From: Lophium mytilinum
Taxonomy: Eukaryota; Ascomycota; Dothideomycetes; Mytilinidiales; Mytilinidiaceae
DNA: 64,000 nucleotides
Assembly: GCA_010093605.1 (NCBI GenBank)
Contig: MU004193.1
Coordinates: 1,433,520 to 1,497,519, forward strand
Direction of reading: 5' to 3'
Positions 11,301 through 22,229 of the stretch are shown in pieces. A model generated the notes under the pieces. That model did no database searches. It was given only the letters and a program-made list of their open reading frames with translations, and was not told the origin of the DNA. Numbering within the stretch: position 1 is the first letter of the stretch; every line of letters begins with the position of its first letter. The position numbers and the translations under genes were made by a program.

Positions 11301-13557
11301 TCAAGGCTCACTCGGGGCTCTCCCGGGCGTAGGAGTGGCGAGAGACATTTTACTAGCGCGCAAAGTCTGATGAAAGGAGTGGAGACTGTCTGTTGTTCCT
11401 GCAGCGCGATGACTAGACGCTCGCTGAGGCGGAACTGACGTGGCTGAAGTGTGTGGCCTGGCAGCGAAAAAGAAATTGACTGGATTTTGGACTCCGAGCC
11501 GCAATGATTGGACGCGGTGTGCTATTGGCTGGACGGAGAGTATTATTCGCGAGCTGAAGCGGCAACCAGCGCCCAAAGGAGCAACAAAAAGGGAAACACT
11601 TCGAGTGTCTTACAGGCTGGCATCTAGCAACAATTCATGAAAGGTTTTACCTACAGTGGATGTTTAAAATTGCAGCGATGGCGCAAACCGCTCGCGAGAC
11701 GCCGCTAGAGGGAGGGGCATACGGACCGTTATATGCACCTCGAAGATGTGGTTATTGGGCCCTCTGTAGAGCCCAATTGGCTCCACTTAGCCAGGCAGTT
11801 CGCAGCAAAGGGCGGTGAAGACGGCTCCCAGATGGTCGGGCTGGATTGCGAAAGAGAGCAGGCGGACACGCTGGAATACTCACTGCGGAATAACGAGGTG
11901 AGCAAGCGGACAATCCCGGATAATGTGAGCACAGCGACGCCTTCTACGGGCTTCTATTCGCCCATCAATGCGACGCAGAAGCACCAAGGGGGGTCCGCGC
12001 AAGGGATTGATGAGGGCCATCCAGGTCAAAGCTGGCTGGGTTCCCTCAAACGGACCAAGCAGCGCAGTCGAGTGTGTTGCGCATCGTGCATACACCCGAC
12101 CACCCTATCACGGCCTGGATAACGGCCATAGGGCACACCGGGGTCGCCATAGTGACGGCCGCCATCGTGATGTGAGTGCGGTTGAGCCTCTCCACACACG
12201 GCAGGTGGCCAGCGGACATGCTGCTCTGGCCATGGTAATGTCGATGCTGGAGGTGAGGCGTGCTGCTGGAGTGGCAGTGGTGGCACGTTGGTGGGCTATT
12301 TGCTTTTTCTCACCCACCTAGCGGAGTCGGCGTGGTGCATACGAGAGCGCAGCTCACCTCGCCCTGGGCCGGTAATTCTGCGCGCTCGAGGTCGGGGAGT
12401 CCTGGGAGGGCGACAGCCACCGCGACTGAGAGGCCGTCGGTATGTCGTGAGCGGCCCGTTAGACACGCTTTGGTCGCGAAGGAGCGTCGCGAAGAGCCAG
12501 TGCGGGCGCTGCGTCACCACACCTCCAGGCAGAGCCAATGGCCGATGATGTCTTCACAGCCTGCGACGGCCAGGACGGGCGTGGAGAGCGGAGGCGTATC
12601 GGGAGATGGGCGAGGCGAGGGACTCTGTAAATTGACATGTCTTGGCAGCATAACTCCTTCACAACGCCCGTCACAACTCCAGACAGACCCCGGATCACGC
12701 CTTCCACAATGGTCAAGCGAGTTTACGGAGTGTTTGGGATGGCAGGCGTGCGTTTCCTCTAGCAGCTTGGACGTGAGGGAAGCACTTGAAACCGCGTCAG
12801 ACGGATATGAACAGCGCCCGAGGGGGTCAAGCGCTACCACAGCGCTGCCATTTTACTAGCCCCCTTCCTGGCGATGCAGAGGAGGGCCTGGGAGGGGGCA
12901 CTGGGGCATTTAGAGCGCAGAGTGCTGCAGCCAGCCAGGCAACCTCGCGCCCGCCCGTGATGGCAGCAGAATTGGCCAGTGTCACAGGGCAGGTGGCACG
13001 CCTGGCACTGGGAGAACGGAGCCGGCATATATTCGCACGCCCTCTGGCCCTCGCTGGCTTCGCACTGTTTTCCTCATCGCCCGTTTCTGCGTGTGTCTGT
13101 GTGCCCCTTCACTTCCCCTCCGAAGTCCGTTCACGCGTTGGGCGTTAGTGATTGGAAGCCCTACCAACTGTCAACCCAAAGCCTTCAGGCCGCGACAGCT
13201 TACCTCGCTGCCAAAAATACTTAAGCACCATATGCGCCCAGCCTGACCCCCGACTCGAAAAAATTCCGTCGGCCTGCGAGCGAGACCACACCACGCTTTC
13301 TCGTCATACCCTCCGACGAGCAGCCTCCCCCCTCTTCAAGCATGGGCGCTCATCCGTAGCACCACCACTTCACACACACTTTTCAGGCCCCGCGTGCCAG
13401 GACTCAAGGCCCAAGTTCTCCCCGGCGAGCTACGGCGACTTTTGTGCCCCTCCGCGACTTATCGATATCACCACTCGCTCCGTTCCGCCATCCGGGCTAT
13501 CGCGAGATCCTCGCCCCTCACTACATCACCACCACCACCACCAAACCCCTCAACGCC
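8377..13557. other. Long (5.2 kb) spacer without a recognisable gene
   Basis: Both strands were read. Open frames are short or have the composition of random GC-rich DNA, and no family motif was found. Between about 9,000 and 10,900 the DNA is near-balanced in composition. From about 11,100 to 13,500 it is GC-rich and may hold the long promoter and 5' UTR of the gene at 13558. A non-coding or lineage-specific short gene cannot be ruled out. Confidence 0.5.
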
Positions 13558-15639
13558 ATGGCGGGCACCAGGCCGGCGCTGGCAGCATACTGCGAGGACG
13601 CCTCCGACGACAGCGATACTCAAACCGACACTCGCCGGCACAACAGCAGCGGCGGCCATGCCAATGTGGCCGCCAAACGCTCCCATCCCTCGGACCTCAA
13701 CAACGTCAAGTCGGTCGAGGTCGTCGGACCAGACGCCGCCTCAGACAGCGGGTACTCGAGCCACACCGCCGCTACCATGAGCAGTGCTGATTCTGCCCAA
13801 AGTCACCAGTCGAGTCCGCCGACGAGCGCGGGCACTGGCCCGGCACCGAGTCCGAGCAGGAGGAGGCCAACCCTCGAGAACACCAGAGAGCGCAGCAGCC
13901 AGAGCAGCCCGCGGAAGCCGCTGGTGCGCGTTGCATCGTCGGCGCGGAGGGATAGGGAGAAGGAGGTGGAGTGCAATGTTCCGAATTGCGAATGTAAGCA
14001 GAGCCAGAGCCAGCGGCGCCGCAGACCGCAACTCTCCTCACTAGACTCCGCCGTCGATGTCAGATATCCTTCCTACGACGAGCGCTCACAGCGCTCTGAC
14101 CCATCCAACTACCCTCCGCCGTCGCCGCAGTCTGCTCGTCAGCCGCCGCCCTACAACCAGGGCTCAGCCATTATTCAGCCAGCCTCATCTATGCGTCGTC
14201 GGACATCATCTACCTCGCGGCCTCGTCCCGTCAGCTACCATTCGGGTGTTCCCTCCGAGGCAGGAGGCTACTGGGTTCCCGGCATGCCGATCCCAGATCG
14301 AGGCCCTCCTCCCTCCATGTCCGCTCAATACGCCGTCCCATCACCTATGCAGCAATTCCCCCCAATGAGCCAAACTCCAACCAACGGTTACTATCCTCCT
14401 GGGCATCCCATGTACCCGGCACCCTACGAGCCGTCCCGCCCTCCTCTCGCCCAGCGAAACTCCTCCCAATACAGCACCCGACGACCCTCCTCCCAGTACG
14501 GGGCACCAGTCATATCCTACGAGCAGCAGCCGTATCGCGAAACAAACGTTTCAGCCCGCCCTCGTCCTAGTGCACGCTACGACTCCAACCAGCCTCCCAC
14601 TTTCGACAGTTCGAGCTCTGAAGAGAGCGAATCTGAAGAGGAGGACGATCGCCGTCGCATGCCGCCTCCACCACGAAGGCCAAGCATCCGCCAGTCAAAC
14701 CCGAACTCTTACAGCGATCGGATGACCCAGTCTCAACAGCTTCCCCCGCGGGACCGAGACCGAGACCGAGAACGGGAGCGGGAACGTGACCGCGAGTCCC
14801 GCCCACCTCGGCCGACAAGCCGTCCAGCTCGCCCAACCAGCACTGCTCCGACTCGTACGCCCTCTCTCCGTCGACCATCGTTAGTCCAGCGAGAAGTGCC
14901 GAAATCCGTTTCATACTCTAATTCAGCTGGCAATGCCAAGGTCGTCGTTGAGACTGCTAAATCTCGCCGGCGACAGTCATACATGGGACACGAGCTAGCG
15001 TACGAACTGGAGTCCAAGTCACGAAACAACCATCCCCTCTATCGCGGAGAGACTGTCGTCAACAACAGCCAACCGAGACGCCGCCAAACTGTTACTGACG
15101 ACCGCCGACGCGATGAGAACTTTGTGGACACCAAAAAGCGTGATGCCGAGGCCTATCAGCAGCGCATGCGCGGAGACCCCGTGCTCCCACTCACCGAACA
15201 ATTGCTCAAAGCATCCAAACGAACGTCACGTGTTCCCTCTGGCGCATCGGAAGCTGGTTCCACCCGCAGCAAGAACTCCCACGACCGAGCCACCCGCGTG
15301 AGCCAATCCGGCCAATCCATTGTCACCAACTCTGGAAACGGGGAAATCAAGCTCCGGCTCGATGGTGCGACCAGCTTCAACTTGCAACTCTCAGGCGGTG
15401 AACGGACCATCCGCGTAGAAGAAGCAGAGAACGGCATGCGTGAGCTGACTATCGCAACCCCACGCGGAAACGAGGTCAATTACAACAGGAGCGAAAGGGG
15501 CAGCATAGCGGGACGACGACCGCTCATCATGGCACGACGAGACGCTGAAGAGACCAGCGTCAGGAGCAGGAGAAGTAGCCGCAGCGGCCGAGCCGAGACT
15601 GAGCGGCGTCCTCTACGACGCGAGAGGTACGAGGATTAA
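13558..15639 (+). CDS. Large disordered Arg/Ser/Pro-rich protein, function unknown
   Basis: A single exon of 693 aa if translation starts at 13558 (MAGTRPALAAYCEDASDD), chosen because its context GCCATGGCG is near ideal. An in-frame ATG at 13444 would add 38 residues. Nearly the whole protein is low complexity: Ser/Pro/Gln/Arg-rich tracts, a YPPPSPQSARQPPPYNQG stretch, an acidic patch SSSSEESESEEEDDRR, and an alternating basic/acidic run of Asp-Arg and Glu-Arg repeats around 14748-14805. A short Cys cluster (ECNVPNCECK) lies near residue 140. The C-terminal part (EIKLRLDGATSFNLQLSGG, then RTIRVEEAENGMRELTI) looks like a small folded beta-rich unit. Such proteins are common in Pezizomycotina and mostly uncharacterised. 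No function is assigned. Confidence 0.8.
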   Translation: MAGTRPALAAYCEDASDDSDTQTDTRRHNSSGGHANVAAKRSHPSDLNNVKSVEVVGPDAASDSGYSSHTAATMSSADSAQSHQSSPPTSAGTGPAPSPSRRRPTLENTRERSSQSSPRKPLVRVASSARRDREKEVECNVPNCECKQSQSQRRRRPQLSSLDSAVDVRYPSYDERSQRSDPSNYPPPSPQSARQPPPYNQGSAIIQPASSMRRRTSSTSRPRPVSYHSGVPSEAGGYWVPGMPIPDRGPPPSMSAQYAVPSPMQQFPPMSQTPTNGYYPPGHPMYPAPYEPSRPPLAQRNSSQYSTRRPSSQYGAPVISYEQQPYRETNVSARPRPSARYDSNQPPTFDSSSSEESESEEEDDRRRMPPPPRRPSIRQSNPNSYSDRMTQSQQLPPRDRDRDRERERERDRESRPPRPTSRPARPTSTAPTRTPSLRRPSLVQREVPKSVSYSNSAGNAKVVVETAKSRRRQSYMGHELAYELESKSRNNHPLYRGETVVNNSQPRRRQTVTDDRRRDENFVDTKKRDAEAYQQRMRGDPVLPLTEQLLKASKRTSRVPSGASEAGSTRSKNSHDRATRVSQSGQSIVTNSGNGEIKLRLDGATSFNLQLSGGERTIRVEEAENGMRELTIATPRGNEVNYNRSERGSIAGRRPLIMARRDAEETSVRSRRSSRSGRAETERRPLRRERYED

Positions 15640-18153
15640 GACCATTTACGTGTGATGAGGCATGAAGTATGAAGTACGAGCAGCGTTGATTTTCACTTTT
15701 GGATGCAGCGGGCGCCACATTTGTTTTTGCATGTCGTTTTCTTGGATTCCTTTCACATGCACGCAACTAGCATTCGATGTTTTCGCCCCCCATCGTAAAT
15801 TTCTACCTTCTATGTTGTGCTACTGCAGCGATTTCACTTTTTCATTGGGCGGACTGGATTGGAATTAAAAGCTTTTGACCAAAAGTTTTACTGTCTCGCC
15901 GCCATTGGGAAAAGGAAAAGCCGGATCAGCGCACCATCTTCTCTTGCTACTACCCGTTTTCTGCCACGTTTTTGGCGTTTCACTGGATTCCCCCGTTGAC
16001 ATCTTGTTCTTCATCCTCCATCGGCCCGCGATTTGATTGATTGGTTCATGCGTTTTTGGCTCCTGCAACGCGCGTGTTTTGGGCTTGCTTACTTTGCTTT
16101 GCTCTACTTAGATGTAAGTGCGTGCTCACGCACAAGCGTCGAAGGAGAGGAGGCATGGGGCTGGGCCTTCATGAGATTGAGTTGAGAAGAACACACGGAA
16201 TACGAATTTGAGACTGTACGATCCCCCGTCTACGGCTGTTGTTTCACCTTCCTTGGTTTCACCCCTTGTTGTTTTTGTTTCTGATTCTAGCAATGTGTTT
16301 TTTCTTCGTCGTTGGCCCTTGTCACTTTCTTCCATCGTCTTCATACCCTTCTTGAGCTAGCGGATACCTCTTTGCTTGGTCTATTAGCATGTGGGACACG
16401 CACTAGTGGGCTTTGGCCTACCCTTTTTCTCTTTTTCTACATAGGCTTTTAGCATTCGTGATGTTGCGTTTCTTCAAAATCTTGTGGTGGGGCTTTTTGT
16501 GTTGGGAGGATTTAATACCCTTTGCGCCCTCTATTGTAGTTAGCAACGACGGTAGGGAGGCGTGAGATTGGATGGATAGGCGGGTGTGCGGTCTGCATTG
16601 GGTTGGATGGAAACGGATCGGGGGTTACGGCTGCATGATGGGATGGATGGATTGGGGGGGTTGGAGTTCAACACCCGCAGGCTCGCTGCCTGGAGCATAC
16701 GTGCTTGAGGGTGCATGCTGGGACGACGACGACGACGATGGTGATGGTGGTGGGCCACGGCAGCCTGGCGAGCGAGCGAGCTACGTAGCATCAATCCTGA
16801 AGATGACGTTTGTTGTCTACACACCCTGTCCTTGTCTATCTCGCTTCAATGATGATGTCGCTGATATGTTTAATCCCGTTACAGCAGCACGCCTTCGTCT
16901 AAAGCAGTACAGTACGTCTCTATGTAGAGTAGCCTCGCGTCTACCTCAATCACCTTCTAGGTAACCCGCCGCATCCCCCCATCACGCAATCACCGATCCC
17001 CAGCGTCAACATCAACGTCATAACCACACCTATCTCCCGGAGCTTCAGCTCACTTGCCCTAGCACGCCACCCGTACCTCCGGCTCCAACCGACCGACCCC
17101 CGCATGCGGAAGCTTGCGAGCAGCCCGTAGCTCGCAGCCACGTCCCCCGATTCACCGCAGGTTCTCTTATCGCTGAATCCCCGGGGGCCACCCCCGCACC
17201 CCACAGATGCACCCAGCACCACCACCACCACCCCACAGATGGTAGATGGCGGGTGCTGATCGCTGGGCGGTGAGAGCTGCAGGGAGCGGAGCTAGGGGGG
17301 CGGGTGCATGGGCTGGGCGTGGCGGTGGATGGGGCCAAGGGGAGGGGGACACGTAGGTTGGGGGAGGGGGTCATGTGATGAGGGAGGTGGGATTGGGAGC
17401 TGGAGCTGGGAGTGGAGGTGTGGGTGATGGGGGTGATGTCGTTGGTGGAATCTCGATGGGGTAGGGCGACGGGGGATTGGATGAGGGAAGGCGATGGGGA
17501 TTGGGGGTGGTGGTTGGCTGGGTCGTCGATGGCTGGGGGAGGTTAGACTCGGAGTGGTCGGGGTATATGTACTACGATTGCTGTGTCTGAGGTTTGAGCG
17601 AGTTGGGAGGTTGGGGGGTGCGTGTGCTTGGGAGAGGTTTGGCGTTTAATGTTAGAGGGAAGAGGTTGGGGTGGAGTGAGGTGATGGTACGGTGTCCGTG
17701 AATGCTATGTGACTCGCTCTCGTCATGGCCTGTAGTAGGTCTACGTCAAGCTTTGAGATGCGTTAGGAAGTACAGATAGATCTCTGGGTGAACGTGTGGC
17801 TTTCATATAGGCAGGGGAAATGTGTGAAATTTTGGAAGCGTGCAATACGGAGCTGTGGAATCATTTTGTGATTGCGACCAGAGAACCTGCTTGAAACGAA
17901 AGCTGGTTGAAAGGTGCATAGAGACGAGATGTTAAACCGATATACGAACGTTATATGAGCAATGCTCAAATGTGAATGAAAACAACTCGCCCATTTTCTC
18001 TCATCAGCCGAGCAAAAACGTGAGTATGTTCACTCATGCACGCACAAGGCCAAAAAGTAAAACCAACCGCCACCCACTTCCACATCGCCGTCAGGAGTCT
18101 CTTATGTCGTCGTATACGTCCTAAAAGAGGTAGACGTAAGGAACTAAGCGACT
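15640..18153. other. Spacer between the disordered protein and the tRNA-Asp gene
   Basis: The first few hundred bases are T-rich and probably hold the 3' UTR of the preceding gene. Between about 16,560 and 17,700 the plus strand is unusually G-rich, with many GGGG runs and GGGGATGG-like repeats, and could form G-quadruplexes. No coding region is convincing on either strand. Confidence 0.5.
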
Positions 18154-18170
18154 AAAAAAAAATCAAAAAA
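18154..18170 (-). terminator. RNA polymerase III terminator of tRNA-Asp
   Basis: On the minus strand the tRNA 3' end is followed within 12 nt by a run of six T, and shortly after by a run of nine T. T runs of this length are the standard Pol III stop. Their presence suggests that the tRNA gene is transcribed as a unit including both inserts. Confidence 0.85.
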
Positions 18171-18207
18171 GTAATTTTTATCTCCCCAACAGGGAATCGA
18201 ACCCTGG

Positions 18208-18263
18208 CTGCAAACATCCGTTAGCATGATTGTTATCATGAATGGTTAATTGTGGTAGCTTAC
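18208..18263 (-). other. Candidate mRNA-type (spliceosomal) intron inside the tRNA variable loop
   Basis: The 56-nt insert starts GTAAGC, carries a perfect GCTAAC branch site whose end lies 12 nt before the 3' end, and finishes TTTGCAG. Size, donor, branch and acceptor match the protein-gene introns in this window (for example 29270-29321). It holds a perfect six-base hairpin, CATGAT-AACA-ATCATG. Cutting exactly at GT and AG restores variable loop AGAC with no base left over. A known precedent for spliceosomal introns in Pol III transcripts is fungal U6 snRNA. For tRNA I know of none. Confidence 0.65.
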
Positions 18264-18272
18264 TCTCCCGCG

Positions 18273-18291
18273 CTTGTTAAGCAAGTTGCTT
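18273..18291 (-). other. Canonical tRNA intron of tRNA-Asp
   Basis: The 19-nt insert lies between positions 37 and 38. Its 3' end ACAAG can pair with CTTGT of the anticodon arm, which gives the helix that the tRNA splicing endonuclease recognises. Confidence 0.8.
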
Positions 18292-18328
18292 TGACAAGCG
18301 GAAATCATGACCACTAGACCATTGAGGA

Positions 18329-20547
18329 ATGTTGTGATATCCGTATGTTGGATGAGATGGTGGCGGAATTATTGTTCTTATATTGGCTGAAAAGTGACGT
18401 GGCGAGGGGCCGTAGAGGGGTGCATTAGAAAGAGTGGGCACGGGAGGAGAATTTGCGAAGTGGAGTGGGACTTGGAGAGTGGGGTCCGCCAGCGGGGGCT
18501 GGGTAGTTTTGATGGGTGACCGCGGAACAGCTTCAAGCGCCAAATCACTTCGGAACTGTGCTGCTATCTTCCATGCATGCAACATACCTTGTCTAACAAG
18601 CTTGTCTACGTCTACCGAACTTGCTATCCTAATCCCATCTCTTCTTTTACATTGAAATTATAAGCTTTTCCATCATGACACGCGGGGCGCCGAGCAGCGG
18701 GTCGGCACGCGCGCGAAAGCTTCGCACGACGCATTAAATCGGTCCAACTCAAACACTTTTCGACCTCCAAAAGTCGAGTCAGAATCTCAACGCATACATC
18801 TGAGGTGCTGCTACGCGGAATGATGATTAGAGGTCTCATCATGAAAAGTATAAGGGCTCGATAGCCGCCCGAGATCATAGCTTGCATAAAACAATCTCTG
18901 CGCGCTCACCACGTGACCATTTCCAGCTACATATCGCAATATCCTCCATTTCATCCGTATTGCCACTCTTCAAGTGCACTCCTTCCATATTATCCCTGGT
19001 TAGCATCGTTATATTTCATATTGGTTTCGCAATGGCAGCAACGTCTCTGCCCCAAACCTCCGCCATCTAGCCAAATCAAACTATTTACTTTCCCTACAGC
19101 TCATAGCTACAAGAACTCCTCTTGCTACCCAACAGTTCGGCAAAGATTGTTTGTTTGTGTTTTGAATGTATGATCAAGCACGCGAATAAAGTGTAGAAAC
19201 AGCAATTCGCTACTACTGCGCTCGTGGTGAGCTCGATTGTGCTGATTTTGAAAGACATCGCGTGGCCGGAGCGGCGGGTGGTGTATATACAACAAGCATT
19301 AGGTATGGGGCGGAGGAGGTGGTGAGGGGTTTAGTTTGACTCTAGTGATCAGAGAAAGTGCGAGATTGAAGGGCCCCGGTAGAGGAGGAAAAGGATATAG
19401 GAAAAAGAAGAGAAGAGTATAGATTAGGAGAGGAATTGTGGTGTTGGTAGGTTTGGTGTTTGGGATGCTCGTGACATGTGCAGCACTGATCGTGGAGGAG
19501 ATATGTTGGAAGGCAGCCGTTTGGGGTATCCATACTCGCTATTCGTCTTTACATGGACAATTGTGGAGATTGCACCGAGGGCGATAGATAAGTTCTTTAT
19601 TTGTGTCATGTTCTTGATCTTAACAGTCACTTCTTCTATTTGAGCCGCTGTTTTGGATATGGATGAGTACCAATTTGGCGTTCAGGTAAGGGGCAAACAT
19701 GCAAAGATGTGAAGTTCGACGCTTGACTTGACTATGTGAGTAGACACCTAGTATATGTAAAGAAGCAGACTCAAACTGATCTTAGCGTATTTGTGTATGT
19801 AGTGGAGCACGTAGGAATCACCTGACTCCTTCCTTCGCAGACTCAGAACAGTATAAAACCTCAGCACTCCTCGGAATCTTCATCTGTCATCGGTGTCATA
19901 GCAGTGGTTGTCGGGATGGAGCATCAAAAGTATGACTCGGTAGGGCCTTATGTGCTTGGGGTTTTCCGTGGCGGGCGAAACGGGCGGAGTCTGGGTCTGA
20001 TGTGATTTATTGAGTCTCTATTAAAGTTGATCAGCATCCTTAACCGAAAACGCCGAAGCTGGTTGTTAAAAAAAGATGTTCGTAGTCATCTATATCTCCA
20101 TTTGAAGTGTTGTGAGTTGTCTTCATACTTCACATTGAAAAAAACTCGCGAGGTTCAGTCTCTATAGAGGTGGTCGTTATCACTTTCACTTGATTCTGAT
20201 GCAGTTCACCAAATCAACCTCCTGCTTTCCCTCCACCAAGCACCAACATGAAGTATTATTCCGTGAATTCTTGCAAACGATGGCCGAGGCCATTCAGGCA
20301 GCATCCGAGACATGTCGTACTGGTCTGCGCAGACTAAGAGTGAGTGAGAATGAAGCGCTACTTGGCTGCACTGTTATCGTAGGTTCGGGCTCTCGGAAAA
20401 AAGAATGTCCATGGTTTCCGATATCTATATACAAGACTCCGGGTCCGCCAATGTTGGAAAGAAGATAATATATACATCTCAACCCCCGCCCATAGTCTCA
20501 GACCCTCCTTTTCCCTTCAATTTCCTTTCCCCTCACCAGCAGGTCGT
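18329..20547. other. Spacer between tRNA-Asp and pectate lyase
   Basis: No convincing coding region on either strand. The last part before 20548 would hold the 3' UTR of the minus-strand lyase. Composition is moderate to AT-rich. No repeats of note seen. Confidence 0.5.
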
Positions 20548-21529
20548 CTAGCAAGTCGCCACATCCTCCTCCGTATACACGCACGCCTCACTAATCCCCT
20601 CGCTCACTTCCTCCGGCTCATCCCCCGTATCATTCCCCTCAAACTCTTCACACACCTTCTTAACCCCCGTCAAACAACTCCCCGTAATCGTCGCCGTATC
20701 CCCATAATTCTCATTAATCCCCACCAGCAGCTTCCCCTCCTCCGCCACGACTCCCTCAATCACAACATGCCGCTCATGCTGCTCCTTACAGTTCCCGAAA
20801 CTGCGATACAGCTTCCTGAAATCGCTCACGAAGAACCCGCTAATCGACACCGTGCCCCCGCCGTTATGCTGCACGACTTTATCCGTCGCACCCTTTGCGC
20901 CGCCCCCGATCACGTACGAGGTCCCCGAGGACTGTTTGATGGTTAAAGCGTCCTCGCATACGGATTCCCACCACACGTTTGTGAGCGTGCAGGCGCCCAG
21001 GCAGTGGATCCCTTCGATCTGGTCGGCGCCGATGATGACGTTGGAGAGCGAGCCGCCCTCGGAGACATGGAAGACGGCGTCGCTGTCACCGCCTTCGGCT
21101 TGGCCGGTGCAGGTGGCTTGACGGCGGTTAGTCGTGGGAGGAATGGGGGCGGCGTGGGAAGGACTTACTTCCGCGGTCGAAGCGGTACATCCCGCCGTCG
21201 AAGGCGCCGTCGATGACCATGGGCTCACTGAGGGAGCTGGTCCCCGCGGCGGAGGGGAAGGTGGTTGTTGCGGTGACGGCGCGCGCCGCGTGGGGAGGGT
21301 GGCTTGAGATGCCTGTTGGGTGGGGGAGTGTCACGTTGGAAGGCTGGGTCGGGAAGCTGGTTGGAAAGACGGTCGGGGCTGGATAGGAGACTGAGCCCGA
21401 TCCAAATGGGTGGTCTGGCTTGAAGTGGAGGTTGCCATGGCCATGCGGTCGGCCTTGGGGAGAGGCGTTGACTGCTACGAGGATGGAGCCCGAGATGGCG
21501 ATTGTGGAGAGGAAAGCGGTGGGATGCAT
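20548..21529 (-). CDS. Secreted pectate lyase, polysaccharide lyase family 3
   Basis: Two exons, 21529-21169 and 21116-20548, give 309 aa. The 52-nt intron has a GTAAGT donor and a GACTAAC branch. The start [22 protein letters not shown] is a signal peptide with cleavage after VNA; an in-frame ATG 65 codons upstream would bury this signal and is rejected. A Ser/Pro/Thr-rich linker (residues about 25-80) leads to the PL3 catalytic domain: [42 protein letters not shown], then [23 protein letters not shown] and the beta-helix ladder down to the acidic C-terminus. Family members cleave polygalacturonate by beta-elimination outside the cell and serve plant-tissue breakdown by plant-associated fungi. 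Cysteines are frequent, as expected for a secreted enzyme. A decayed relative lies just upstream. Confidence 0.93.
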
Positions 21530-22229
21530 GCTGATGGATTTGAATCGTCGATATTGGGTTGGAAAAAGCGAAATGAGGGTAAAGAAATAGGGCCTATGGC
21601 AATAGAAAATGTTCAATTCTATGACCGGCGCAGATCTAAGGAATGTAACATGCGGATGAATGGAAAGCACAGGAGGTAAATAGTAGCGATTGCATAGCTT
21701 CTCTTTTATCGTGTACGATGTCATGACTTTGGCAGTTTCTCTGATGAGCGCCTACAGCAGGCATTGAACATCAAACGCCAAGATGGTTATCAGTGGAGAG
21801 GAAACGCGTCGATCTTGGCAAGCTTGAGAGCAATAGGAGAACTTTCAAGGAGTTCTTCCACCATGGAGACAGGCGGAGCCTTGGCAGCATCAGCTATCAG
21901 ATGCAGGGGCGGAATCATGCGAAGTCCCGAGTGATACGCGAAGTTATCAGTGGGACTTCGACTCTATTGGCGGAGATTTTGAGTACTGAGCCAGAGACTA
22001 TAGTGTCGGCTTTGGCACAATCGGAGAATTCAACTGCGTCGGGAGTATCTGGTGGTCTTCCGTAGTTTCACTTGGCAACGGTTCAGTGCATGCGAAGGCA
22101 CTAAAAAGATCAACTCCGGGTTTCGCCATCTATTGGGAAAGCCAAGACTCTGAGGAGCAAGACGGCGTTTCACACAGCCCAGGGACAAGATATTAGGATA
22201 ACCGTGGAATCCTGATTGATGCCAGGCCT
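21530..22229. other. Pectate lyase promoter and decayed DNA
   Basis: The region holds the lyase 5' flank. A 90-codon plus-strand open frame at 21793-22065 has fair composition but no ATG near its start and no recognisable family, so it is not called. The right end may be eroded second-exon sequence of the pectate lyase relic. Confidence 0.45.

Larger units (their letters stand above)
18182..18328 (-). tRNA. tRNA-Asp (anticodon GUC) with two intervening sequences
   Basis: Read on the minus strand from 18328. Acceptor TCCTCAA pairs with TTGGGGA (one G-U), discriminator G at 18182. A box TGGTCTAGTGG, D-loop AGTGGTCA. Anticodon stem TCCGC with loop TTGTCA, anticodon GTC at 18295-18293. A 19-nt insert follows position 37 (18291-18273), the universal eukaryotic tRNA intron site. 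Then C38 and stem GCGGG, then variable-loop bases AGA. A 56-nt insert (18263-18208) comes next, then C, T-stem CAGGG, loop TTCGATT, CCCTG. Removing both inserts leaves 72 nt with variable loop AGAC, the normal fungal tRNA-Asp form. The B box GGTTCGATTCC is intact. The gene could instead be a pseudogene broken by the second insert, but every stem is otherwise whole and a Pol III terminator is present. Confidence 0.88.

Noticed and set aside
12260-12859. 199-codon open frame on the plus strand
   Set aside because: Lies in GC-rich DNA where long frames arise by chance; several equally long frames on the other strand; no recognisable domain.
18400-18540. Possible 5S rRNA because of a GGGTGACC word near 18515
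   Set aside because: The flanking sequence does not fit the 5S fold or conserved blocks; the word occurs alone.
21793-22065. 90-codon plus-strand frame beside the pectate lyase
   Set aside because: Starts at GTG, has no good ATG start or family; overlaps a zone of decayed sequence.
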